A DNA stretch of 5,999 nt from NCBI GenBank assembly GCA_007124575.1, contig SLEW01000166.1, positions 1-5,999 on the forward strand. The letters run 5' to 3'. Each line of letters begins with the position of its first letter. Positions within the stretch are counted from its first letter, which is position 1. A program made the translations under genes and the position numbers. A model generated the notes under the pieces. The model ran no database searches. It saw only the letters and a list, made by a program, of their open reading frames with translations, and had not been told where the DNA came from. This stretch comes from Bacteroidales bacterium. Its GTDB lineage: Bacteria; Bacteroidota; Bacteroidia; Bacteroidales; UBA7960. Shown piece by piece: positions 1 through 5,065 of this stretch.

Positions 1-386
1 TCGAGCCCTACAATGCTTCCCAGCAGCACAATGTATTCCACGTTGTCGGGATACTGCATGAGTCCGGCAATAGGCTGCCGGAAGGCAATCACAAAAAAAA
101 TGAAAAGGCTGGATGTGGCAAGCACGGACAGCAGGGCGGTGCTGAACACCGCGTCTTTATGTTCGGGCCGGGACTCAGAAAACCGGAAAAGAGCCGTTTC
201 CATCCCATAGGTAAGAACAATCAGTAAAAAGGCCACATAGACATACATCTCTGTGACCACACCATATTCTCCAGGTAAAAAAACACGGGTGTAAAGCGGC
301 ACCAGCAAAAAGTTGATGACCCGGCCAATGATGTTACTCAGCCCGTATATGGCCGTTTGCCCTGCCAGCTGCCTGATTGGATTCAC
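1..386 (-). CDS. Polysaccharide/oligosaccharide flippase (MATE/MOP-like), N-terminal part only
   Basis: The reading frame is open from a GTG at 386-384 to the left edge, giving 128 residues of an integral membrane protein. Such proteins flip lipid-linked sugar units across the inner membrane for O-antigen or capsule assembly. The N-terminus (IRQLAGQTAIYGLSNIIGR, about residues 4-22) followed by LVPLYTRVFLPGEYG (28-42) and YGMETALFRF (60-69) is the usual opening of Bacteroidetes members of the family. Hydrophobic segments lie at about 12-36, 47-66, 80-100 and from 114 to the edge. A TAA lies in frame five codons upstream (401-399), so GTG is the only usual start. The neighbouring ATG (389-387 region) is out of frame and hits TGA at once. 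The start lies 17 nt after the stop of the small upstream gene, which suggests co-transcription. There is no clear Shine-Dalgarno sequence. The substrate cannot be told from this part. Confidence 0.88.
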   Translation of the reverse strand, partial: MNPIRQLAGQTAIYGLSNIIGRVINFLLVPLYTRVFLPGEYGVVTEMYVYVAFLLIVLTYGMETALFRFSESRPEHKDAVFSTALLSVLATSSLFIFFVIAFRQPIAGLMQYPDNVEYIVLLGSIVGL

Positions 387-403
387 GCCATCTTGTTTTT
401 ATG

Positions 404-619
404 CTACTGTTTGGCTGCCTCTTGCGCGCGAATCTTGTTTTTCCAATCCTGGTAAGTGTTTTCAAAAAACTCCGGGTCATTTACCCTAAGCCATGTTCCG
501 TATTTGACATAATCAGGAATACGGCCACCATTAGACTTCTTTTGGTCTTCTGGAATGCCCTGATGGTTCAAATGGCGCTCATAAGCAATTTTGCTCGGCC
601 TGTCTTCTTTCCTGTTCAT
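404..619 (-). CDS. Small conserved-looking protein of unknown function (71 aa)
   Basis: The ATG at 619-617 opens a 71-residue frame ending in TAG (406-404). The protein is soluble and very polar, with no Cys, no signal peptide and no membrane segment. The first 33 residues are rich in Lys, Arg, Asn and Gln. The middle (residues 40-60) holds the aromatic core YGTWLRVNDPEFFENTYQDW, followed by a basic/Ala-rich tail. I recall similar short proteins with a GTWLR-x-NDP-like core in Bacteroidetes, but I cannot name a family or function. It lies 83 nt after tRNA-Arg and 17 nt before the flippase GTG, on the same strand, so it is probably the first protein gene of that unit. The overlapping plus-strand frame at 377-691 has hydrophobic, low-quality sequence and is an antisense shadow. 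Coding is judged from composition and tight packing, not from an identified homologue. Confidence 0.75.
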   Translation of the reverse strand: MNRKEDRPSKIAYERHLNHQGIPEDQKKSNGGRIPDYVKYGTWLRVNDPEFFENTYQDWKNKIRAQEAAKQ

Positions 620-636
620 AGCATCTATTTTAAATG

Positions 637-681
637 GCGACAGGGATGCAACACCCGCAATGGCATTGTGTCCTTTGTCGC
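637..681 (-). other. Imperfect hairpin in the leader of the 71-aa gene
   Basis: The arms GCGACA (681-676) and TGTCGC (642-637) pair perfectly over 6 bp. Inside them, a GGA/TCC pairing and then CAC/GTG (670-668 with 653-651) extend the structure across internal loops. It ends 17 nt before the ATG of the small gene and has no T-run after it on the minus strand, so it is not an ordinary intrinsic terminator. It may be chance, an RNA processing site 3' of the tRNA, or a translation-control structure. Confidence 0.3.
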
Positions 682-702
682 TTGTTTATAGATCATTTTT
701 TG

Positions 703-774
703 TAGCCCCGACAGGAATCGAACCTGTATCTAAAGTTTAGGAAACTTCTATTCTATCCGTTGAACTACGGGGCC
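703..774 (-). tRNA. tRNA-Arg (anticodon CCU)
   Basis: A complete 72-nt cloverleaf can be drawn. The acceptor stem GGCCCCG pairs with CGGGGCT (7 bp, first pair G-U), with discriminator A at 703. The D stem is GTTC/GAAT. The anticodon stem GAAGT/ACTTT encloses loop TTCCTAA, so the anticodon is CCT and it reads AGG. The variable loop has 4 nt, and the T stem ACAGG/CCTGT encloses TTCGATT. The genome does not encode CCA: the bases after the discriminator read CAA, so CCA must be added after transcription. It lies downstream of metG on the same strand and has its own promoter box only a few bases upstream of its 5' end. Confidence 0.97.
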
Positions 775-785
775 AAATTTAATCA

Positions 786-793
786 CAAAGATA
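786..793 (-). promoter_or_regulatory. Bacteroidetes-type -7 box of the tRNA-Arg gene
   Basis: The minus strand reads TATCTTTG, an exact match to the TAnnTTTG -7 consensus of the Bacteroidetes housekeeping sigma factor. With the usual spacing, transcription would begin near 780, about 5 nt before the mature tRNA 5' end at 774, as expected for a tRNA gene. The -33 position is a T-tract rather than a clear TTTG. The same transcript could continue into the 71-aa gene and the flippase. Confidence 0.7.
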
Positions 794-794
794 A

Positions 795-839
795 GGTCTT
801 TTTTGTAAAATTAAAAACCAAAAGTACAAAAAAAGGACT
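795..839. repeat. AT-rich inverted repeat between metG and tRNA-Arg, possible weak terminator
   Basis: On the plus strand, TTTTTTGTA (799-807) and TACAAAAAA (825-833) form a perfect 9-bp inverted repeat around a 17-nt AT-rich loop. Allowing a 2-nt bulge, three more pairs form (796-798 with 836-838). On the minus strand it follows the metG stop by about 33 nt. It could serve as a weak terminator or mRNA 3' end, but the stem is nearly all A-T and no separate U-tract follows. One arm lies just upstream of the tRNA -7 box and so covers the spacer and -33 region. Confidence 0.4.
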
Positions 840-871
840 GTGACGCCAACAAATTAGACTAAATGCGAAAA

Positions 872-2923
872 TCAGGAGATGGTGCTGCCGTTTTCGAATG
901 CTTTTTCAGGAGAAAGAAAGGCCAGTGAGCCATCTTTGTCCTCTGCCATGAGCAGCATGCCATGCGATTCGATGCCTTTGATCTTTCGTGGTTTAAGGTT
1001 TGCCAGCAGGACCACCTTTTTTCCCACCACTTCTTCAGGCTTATAGTATTCGGCAATGCCTGACACGACGGTTCGTTTATCGATGCCACTGTCTACGGTC
1101 ATCTTCAACAGCTTTTTCGTTTTGGGCACCTTTTCTGCCTCCAGGATGGTGGCCACGCGCATGTCCATCGCAGTAAAGTCATCGAAAGAGACCGCTTCTT
1201 TCTGCGGTTCAACCTCCCTCCCTGCGTCGTTGTCTTTGCGGGTTTGCAGGAGTTTGTCCACCTGTGCCTGGATGGTGGCATCTTCAATCTTCTCAAATAA
1301 CAACTCTGCCTTGTTGATCTGATGACCGGGATGCAGCCGGCTGCCGCCTGCCCCGCGCCAGTCTGCCTTTTCCAGGGCAATCATCTCCTGTAACTTTTTT
1401 GCCGTGTGAGGCAGAAAGGGTTCGGAGAGAACAGCCATGGAGGCCACTATTTGCAGGCATACGTTCAGGACGGTTTTTACCCTTTCAGGGTCTTCTTTAT
1501 AGATCTTCCAGGGTTCGGCCTCTGTGAGGTACCGGTTGCCAAGGCGGGCGAGGTTCATCATCTGGGCAAGCGCCTCCCGGAACCGGTACTGTTCGATGTT
1601 TTGGCCTATCTTTTCAGGGAAGCCGCCCAGGCTGCTGAGAGCTTCCTCGTCAGACGCGCTCAGGGTGCCTGCCTCCGGCACCTTTCCGTCGAAATACTTA
1701 TGGGTAAGCACCAGCGTACGGTTCACAAAGTTGCCGAAAATGGCCAGCAACTCATTATTATTACGTGCCTGGAAGTCTCTCCAGGTGAAATCGTTGTCTT
1801 TTGTTTCAGGCGCCGCAGCACATAATACATAGCGCAGCACGTCTTCTTTACCCGGAAACTCATCCAGGTACTCATGCAACCATACCGCCCAGTTGCGGCT
1901 GGTGGAGATCTTGTCTCCCTCAAGGTTCAGAAACTCGTTGGCCGGCACATTGTCGGGAAGGATGTAGGATCCCTCGGCATTCAATATCACAGGGAAGATA
2001 ATGCAATGAAAAACGATGTTGTCTTTGCCAATGAAGTGAACAAGCTTGCTTTCGGGATCTTTCCAGTACTTTTCCCAATCCCTGCCATGTGTTTCACCCC
2101 ATTCCCGGGTGGCCGATATATATCCAATGGGGGCGTCAAACCAGACATACAACACCTTTCCTTCGGTGTTTTCAAGAGGAAGTTTTACCCCCCAGGTGAG
2201 GTCACGTGTCACTGCCCTTGGCTGCAAGCCCTGATCTATCCATGACTTGCACTGTCCATATACATTCGGCTTCCAGTCGTGCTTGTGTGACTCCAGGATC
2301 CATTTGCGCAGCATGGGCTCATGTTTGTCGAGAGGCAGGTACCAGTGACGTGTTTTTTTCATCACGGGCTTGTTGCCGCTAAGCACAGAACGGGGGCTGA
2401 TCAGGTCGGTAGGGCTCAGCGAGGTGCCACAGTTTTCGCACTGGTCGCCGTAAGCTTTTTCGTACCCGCAATGCGGACAGGTGCCCATGATGTATCTGTC
2501 GGCCAGGAACTGATTGTTTTCTGCATCATAATATTGCTCGGAGTCCTTTTCGGTAAAGGCACCTTTGTCATACAGTGTCTTGAAAACCTCTGATGCCGTC
2601 TCGTGATGAACAGGAGAGGAGGTGCGGCTGTAGATATCAAAACTGATCCCGAAGCGGGCAAAGGAATCTTTGATCAGCGAATGGTAGTGGTCAACCACCT
2701 GCTGCGGTGTTTTGCCTTCCTGGCGCGCCTTGATGGTGATGGGCACTCCGTGCTCATCGCTGCCGCAGATATATATCACGTCCTCACCCTTCATGCGCAG
2801 GTATCGCACGTAAATATCCGCCGGCACGTATACTCCGGCAAGGTGACCGATATGGATGGGGCCATTGGCATAAGGAAGCGCCGCCGTCACCGTGTGTCTC
2901 TTATAATTGCCTGTGCTGTTCAT
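872..2923 (-). CDS. metG: Methionyl-tRNA synthetase
   Basis: MetG charges tRNA-Met and initiator tRNA with methionine, using ATP, in the cytoplasm. The 683-residue class I enzyme shows HIGH at 24-27 in the ALPYANGPIHIGHLAG opening and the GSDEHG segment at 54-59. A zinc knuckle has four cysteines (C149, C152, C162, C165). The methionine-pocket stretch WFDAPIGYIS is at 261-270, and the second signature is KISTS at 338-342, the variant of KMSKS usual in this phylum. An anticodon-binding helical domain follows (about 385-550). A C-terminal Trbp111/EMAP-like tRNA-binding, dimerising domain runs from about 579 to the end. Length is normal and no catalytic residue is missing. The frame is open upstream to an ATG at 3103, but the ATG at 2923 is chosen. 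It places HIGH at the usual distance from the N-terminus, the extra 60 codons look non-protein-like, and the promoter box at 3013-3006 lies inside that extension. An in-frame ATG at 2968, giving 15 more residues, is a less likely alternative. Confidence 0.97.
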   Translation of the reverse strand: MNSTGNYKRHTVTAALPYANGPIHIGHLAGVYVPADIYVRYLRMKGEDVIYICGSDEHGVPITIKARQEGKTPQQVVDHYHSLIKDSFARFGISFDIYSRTSSPVHHETASEVFKTLYDKGAFTEKDSEQYYDAENNQFLADRYIMGTCPHCGYEKAYGDQCENCGTSLSPTDLISPRSVLSGNKPVMKKTRHWYLPLDKHEPMLRKWILESHKHDWKPNVYGQCKSWIDQGLQPRAVTRDLTWGVKLPLENTEGKVLYVWFDAPIGYISATREWGETHGRDWEKYWKDPESKLVHFIGKDNIVFHCIIFPVILNAEGSYILPDNVPANEFLNLEGDKISTSRNWAVWLHEYLDEFPGKEDVLRYVLCAAAPETKDNDFTWRDFQARNNNELLAIFGNFVNRTLVLTHKYFDGKVPEAGTLSASDEEALSSLGGFPEKIGQNIEQYRFREALAQMMNLARLGNRYLTEAEPWKIYKEDPERVKTVLNVCLQIVASMAVLSEPFLPHTAKKLQEMIALEKADWRGAGGSRLHPGHQINKAELLFEKIEDATIQAQVDKLLQTRKDNDAGREVEPQKEAVSFDDFTAMDMRVATILEAEKVPKTKKLLKMTVDSGIDKRTVVSGIAEYYKPEEVVGKKVVLLANLKPRKIKGIESHGMLLMAEDKDGSLAFLSPEKAFENGSTIS

Positions 2924-2970
2924 GAGTAATGGTGTTTTAATTTCCTGACAACATGTGCTGTATGACATGC

Positions 2971-2994
2971 CGGAAACCTGAAGCCCGGTTTCCG
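2971..2994 (-). promoter_or_regulatory. Perfect hairpin in the metG 5' leader
   Basis: The minus strand reads CGGAAACC, an 8-nt loop GGGCTTCA, then GGTTTCCG: a perfect 8-bp stem. It begins about 6 nt after the transcription start inferred from the TACCTTTG box and ends 47 nt before the metG ATG. No U-tract follows, so it is not an intrinsic terminator. A 5'-end hairpin of this kind could stabilise the mRNA or bind a regulator; the role is inferred, the stem is seen. Confidence 0.55.
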
Positions 2995-3005
2995 TGTTTT
3001 GGGTG

Positions 3006-3013
3006 CAAAGGTA
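3006..3013 (-). promoter_or_regulatory. Bacteroidetes-type -7 box of metG
   Basis: The minus strand reads TACCTTTG, an exact match to TAnnTTTG. Transcription would start near 3000, giving a leader of about 77 nt before the ATG at 2923. No good -33 TTTG lies 19-21 nt upstream. The position rules out the distant ATG at 3103 as the metG start if this promoter is the one used. Confidence 0.65.
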
Positions 3014-3024
3014 GTAATTTTGAT

Positions 3025-3032
3025 GTGTACAC
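3025..3032. repeat. 8-bp palindrome GTGTACAC between the divergent promoters
   Basis: The perfect palindrome does not extend beyond 8 bp. It lies 11 bp upstream of the metG -7 box and just beyond the -33 position of the opposite promoter, so it could be an operator acting on both. It may be chance, as one such 8-mer in a region this size is not rare. Confidence 0.25.
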
Positions 3033-3039
3033 GTATTTC

Positions 3040-3066
3040 TTTGATCCGGAGAAAACATTAACTTTG
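3040..3066 (+). promoter_or_regulatory. Promoter of the sigma54 regulator operon (TTTG and TAACTTTG)
   Basis: TAACTTTG at 3059-3066 matches the TAnnTTTG -7 box exactly, and a TTTG lies at 3040-3043. The 15-nt spacing is shorter than the 19-21 nt usual for the phylum, so the -33 part is doubtful. Transcription would start near 3072 and leave a leader of about 165 nt before the regulator ATG. I saw no second TAnnTTTG box between here and 3238. Confidence 0.6.
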
Positions 3067-3084
3067 TACTCATAAACTGACGTA

Positions 3085-3117
3085 ATGGCATGTTTTGTGA
3101 CAAGATGCAGGAACTGA
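3085..3117 (+). CDS. Possible leader peptide MACFVTRCRN
   Basis: The ATG at 3085 begins about 13 nt after the inferred transcription start and opens a 10-codon frame with Cys codons at positions 3 and 8. It ends in TGA at 3115-3117, and that TGA lies inside the 5' arm of the downstream stem. This is the geometry of an attenuation-type leader peptide, but there is no Shine-Dalgarno sequence. An overlapping frame starting at 3090 (38 codons, TAA at 3204-3206, four Cys, basic C-terminus) is an alternative. Either may be chance; only conservation or ribosome data could decide. Confidence 0.25.
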   Translation: MACFVTRCRN

Positions 3118-3179
3118 CCGCCGTAAATTACCTGTCGGGCTGCGTTTGTCGCCCGTCCGGAAAAAGCGGCAGGCGGTCA
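3115..3179 (+). promoter_or_regulatory. Long-range stem with inner hairpin in the regulator leader
   Basis: TGACCGCC (3115-3122) pairs perfectly with GGCGGTCA (3172-3179). Within the loop, CGGGC (3136-3140) pairs with GCCCG (3151-3155). A competing pairing, CCTG (3131-3134) with CAGG (3170-3173), overlaps the outer 3' arm, so alternative folds are possible. No U-tract follows, so it is not a terminator. It lies about 45 nt before the Shine-Dalgarno sequence of the regulator gene. Confidence 0.4.
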
Positions 3180-3222
3180 TCCTATTCATGTCGCCGGCAT
3201 GCATAAAACAGGATCATTTCTG

Positions 3223-3230
3223 AAAGGAGG
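3223..3230 (+). promoter_or_regulatory. Strong Shine-Dalgarno sequence AAAGGAGG
   Basis: This is a near-perfect complement to the 16S 3' end, 8 nt before the ATG at 3239. It fixes the start of the regulator gene. Bacteroidetes seldom use Shine-Dalgarno sequences, and no other gene in this window has one this strong, so it stands out. Confidence 0.8.
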
Positions 3231-3238
3231 AATAGAAT

Positions 3239-4486
3239 ATGATGGACATTCAATCCATAAAACAGCGTTTCGGGATCATAGGCTATTCTCCCAAGCTCGA
3301 CCGTGCCATTGATGTGGCCCGCCAGGTGGCTCCCACAGATATCACGGTGCTTATTTCAGGGGAAAGCGGAACGGGGAAAGAAGCATTCCCGAAAATCATA
3401 CATCATCTTAGCTCCCGCAAACATGGGCCCTATATTGCCGTTAACTGCGGTGCGATTCCCGAAGGCACAATAGACTCAGAGCTCTTCGGGCACGAAAAAG
3501 GTTCCTTTACCGGCGCACATGATGCAAGGAAAGGCTATTTTGAGGTTGTTAACGGTGGCACCATTTTTCTGGATGAGGTGGCTGAGCTTCCCATGCTCAC
3601 CCAGGTGCGCCTGTTGCGCATCCTGGAGTCAGGAGAGTTCATAAAAGTAGGAGCTTCCAAGGTGCTGAAAACCGATGTGCGGGTTGTCGCAGCTACCAAT
3701 GTGGATCTGCAAAATGCTGTATCGGAAGGAAGGTTCAGGGAAGACCTGTATTACCGGTTAAATACTGTGCCTATTCACGTGCCTCCCCTGCGTGAGCGAA
3801 AGGAAGACATTGTTATGTTGTTCAAGAAGTTTTCGGCTGATTTTGCTGAGAAATACCGGATGCCTCCCCTGCACCTCTCTCAGGACGCGGAGCAGCTGCT
3901 GATCAGCCACCGCTGGTCAGGAAACGTCCGCCAGCTGAAAAACCTGGCAGAACAGGTTTCTGTCATCGAAAGAGACAGGCAGATCACCGCAGACACCCTG
4001 AACAAATATTTGCCAAGGGAGCCCGACAACCCCTTGCCCGTTCTCTTCAACGACCAAAATGCAGAGACGTCCGGTCTCAGTGAGCGGGAAATTCTTTACA
4101 AGCTGCTTTTTGAAATGAAGCGCGACATCACCGACATGAAAAAGATCATCATGCAGATGCTCGACGACGATCAGGTGAGCAGGAGCTTCCAGGAGGAGCA
4201 TGCACACCTGATAGAAAAGCTGGCAAAGGACCGTGATTTGCCGCAGGTATACCATGAACAGGAAATGAACGTTCCTGATGAGGAGGACCATGATGACCTG
4301 GTCGATAATTATGAAGAGGCCCCACACGAATATGTGGAAGAAAACCTGTCTATCCAGGAGAAGGAAAAGGACCTGATAGAACGTGCCCTGGAAAAGCACA
4401 ACGGCCGGAGAAAGAAAGCCGCGAAAGAGCTGGGTATTTCGGAACGGACGCTTTACAGGAAAATTAAAGAATACGGGATTGGGTAG
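3239..4486 (+). CDS. Sigma54-dependent transcription activator (AAA+ and Fis-type HTH), no sensor domain
   Basis: This is a 415-residue bacterial enhancer-binding protein, which uses ATP hydrolysis to open promoters held by sigma54 RNA polymerase. The AAA+ domain starts almost at the N-terminus. It has Walker A GESGTGKE at 41-48, sigma54-contact loop GSFTGA at 88-93 (Ser in place of the usual Ala of GAFTGA) and Walker B GGTIFLDE at 106-113. The arginine-containing REDLYYRLN is at 167-175, and sensor II GNVRQLKNL is at 228-236. There is no receiver, GAF or PAS domain. Residues 262-370 form a linker with a helical, coiled-coil-like part (about 280-330) and a very acidic part (about 343-370). 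A Fis-type helix-turn-helix ends the protein (about 376-413, AAKELGISERTLYRKI). Start ATG 3239 follows the AAAGGAGG; an ATG three bases later would serve equally. It heads the run with lptE, the TPR gene and secG, a neighbourhood I recall in Bacteroidetes, often with miaB upstream instead of a divergent metG. Target promoters are unknown. Confidence 0.93.
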   Translation: MMDIQSIKQRFGIIGYSPKLDRAIDVARQVAPTDITVLISGESGTGKEAFPKIIHHLSSRKHGPYIAVNCGAIPEGTIDSELFGHEKGSFTGAHDARKGYFEVVNGGTIFLDEVAELPMLTQVRLLRILESGEFIKVGASKVLKTDVRVVAATNVDLQNAVSEGRFREDLYYRLNTVPIHVPPLRERKEDIVMLFKKFSADFAEKYRMPPLHLSQDAEQLLISHRWSGNVRQLKNLAEQVSVIERDRQITADTLNKYLPREPDNPLPVLFNDQNAETSGLSEREILYKLLFEMKRDITDMKKIIMQMLDDDQVSRSFQEEHAHLIEKLAKDRDLPQVYHEQEMNVPDEEDHDDLVDNYEEAPHEYVEENLSIQEKEKDLIERALEKHNGRRKKAAKELGISERTLYRKIKEYGIG

Positions 4487-4510
4487 GCGCTGAACGCTTA
4501 AACGCAAATC

Positions 4511-5026
4511 ATGATGCAAAACGTAAAACAAACATACCTGCTCCTCATCATCGTCTTTGCTATGTTTTTAGTGGGATGCGGGGTGTATTCGTTCACCGGG
4601 GCCAGCATCCCTCCGCAGGCGGAAACCATTTCGGTAGCGTATTTCCCTAATGATGCGAACCTGGTGCAGCCAGTCTTAAGTCAGCGGTTTACCGAGGAGT
4701 TGCAGGATAAGTTCATGCGGCAGACCAACCTCACGCTGGTGGAAGGCGTTGGTGACCTTCACTTTGAGGGCGCGATCACCGATTACCGGACCGAGCCTAT
4801 CGCCATTGGCGATGATGACAGGGCCAGGATGAACAGGCTGACGATTACCGTTCGGGTTTCTTTTTTAAATGAATACGATCAGGATGCCGAATTTCAGCGA
4901 AGCTTTTCGCGCTACTACGATTATGACAGCAACAAGAGCCTGGCCCAGGTGGAGAATGATGCCATCGACCAGATCACCCAGGAGCTGGCGGAGGACATCT
5001 TCAATGAGGCATTGGTAAACTGGTGA
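4511..5026 (+). CDS. lptE: LPS-assembly outer-membrane lipoprotein LptE
   Basis: LptE sits inside the LptD barrel in the outer membrane and helps place lipopolysaccharide in the outer leaflet. The 171-residue product has a short N-terminal charged part, a hydrophobic stretch (9-21) and lipobox LVGC with C23 as the lipidated cysteine, so it is a signal peptidase II substrate. The mature start GVYSFTGASIP (24-34), the following SVAYFPNDA (41-49) and the LSQRFTEELQDKF segment (56-68) match Bacteroidetes LptE-family proteins. TITVRVSFLN (111-120) and a C-terminal amphipathic helix with QITQELAEDIFNEA (154-167) complete the fold. Two consecutive ATGs begin the gene; the first is used here. It lies 24 nt after the regulator stop and 39 nt before the next start, so it is probably in the same operon. 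Confidence 0.9.
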   Translation: MMQNVKQTYLLLIIVFAMFLVGCGVYSFTGASIPPQAETISVAYFPNDANLVQPVLSQRFTEELQDKFMRQTNLTLVEGVGDLHFEGAITDYRTEPIAIGDDDRARMNRLTITVRVSFLNEYDQDAEFQRSFSRYYDYDSNKSLAQVENDAIDQITQELAEDIFNEALVNW

Positions 5027-5065
5027 CAAATAAACATAAAGGGCTTCATCAACAAAGAAGGTTTC

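Larger units (their letters stand above)
2924..3238. other. 315-nt divergent control region between metG and the sigma54 regulator
   Basis: This is the only stretch over 300 nt without a firmly supported gene. It contains the metG leader with a perfect 8-bp hairpin and two back-to-back Bacteroidetes -7 boxes about 45 bp apart. There is an 8-bp palindrome, GTGTACAC (3025-3032), between the boxes. The long leader of the regulator gene carries short cysteine-containing frames, an inverted repeat and a strong Shine-Dalgarno sequence. I looked for a sigma54 -24/-12 promoter (GG-N10-GC) in it and saw no convincing match. There is no SAM-I riboswitch consensus either. Confidence 0.8.

Noticed and set aside
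377..691. 104-aa plus-strand frame over the 71-aa gene
   Set aside because: Its composition is not protein-like and it runs opposite the better-supported small gene. It also stops just before the tRNA with no partner genes on that strand.
1406..1825. 139-aa plus-strand frame inside metG
   Set aside because: It is antisense to the conserved MetG anticodon-binding domain, has no recognisable motif, and overlaps another frame of similar quality.
2924..3103. 60-residue N-terminal extension of MetG from an ATG at 3103
   Set aside because: The extension looks unlike protein, contains the metG promoter box, and would place the HIGH motif far from the N-terminus. The ATG at 2923 fits the family.
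2924..3238. Riboswitch or T-box for metG or the regulator
   Set aside because: No SAM-I consensus core and no T-box sequence or terminator/antiterminator pair could be found on either strand. Only simple stems are present.
2924..3238. Sigma54 (-24/-12) promoter autoregulating the activator
   Set aside because: The closest stretch, around TGGCATG at 3086-3092, lacks the GC at the required 10-nt spacing.
3374..3391. Proline shortly after Walker A (KEAFPKIIH) as a defect
   Set aside because: I recall a Pro at this position in related Bacteroidetes activators, and all other ATPase motifs are intact, so it is probably normal.
3917..4531. 204-aa minus-strand frame opposite the sigma54 regulator and the start of lptE
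   Set aside because: It is antisense to clear AAA+ linker, Fis-type HTH and lptE coding sequence. Its hydrophobic, Phe/Leu/Val-rich composition is the usual shadow of the acidic, lysine-rich sense protein.
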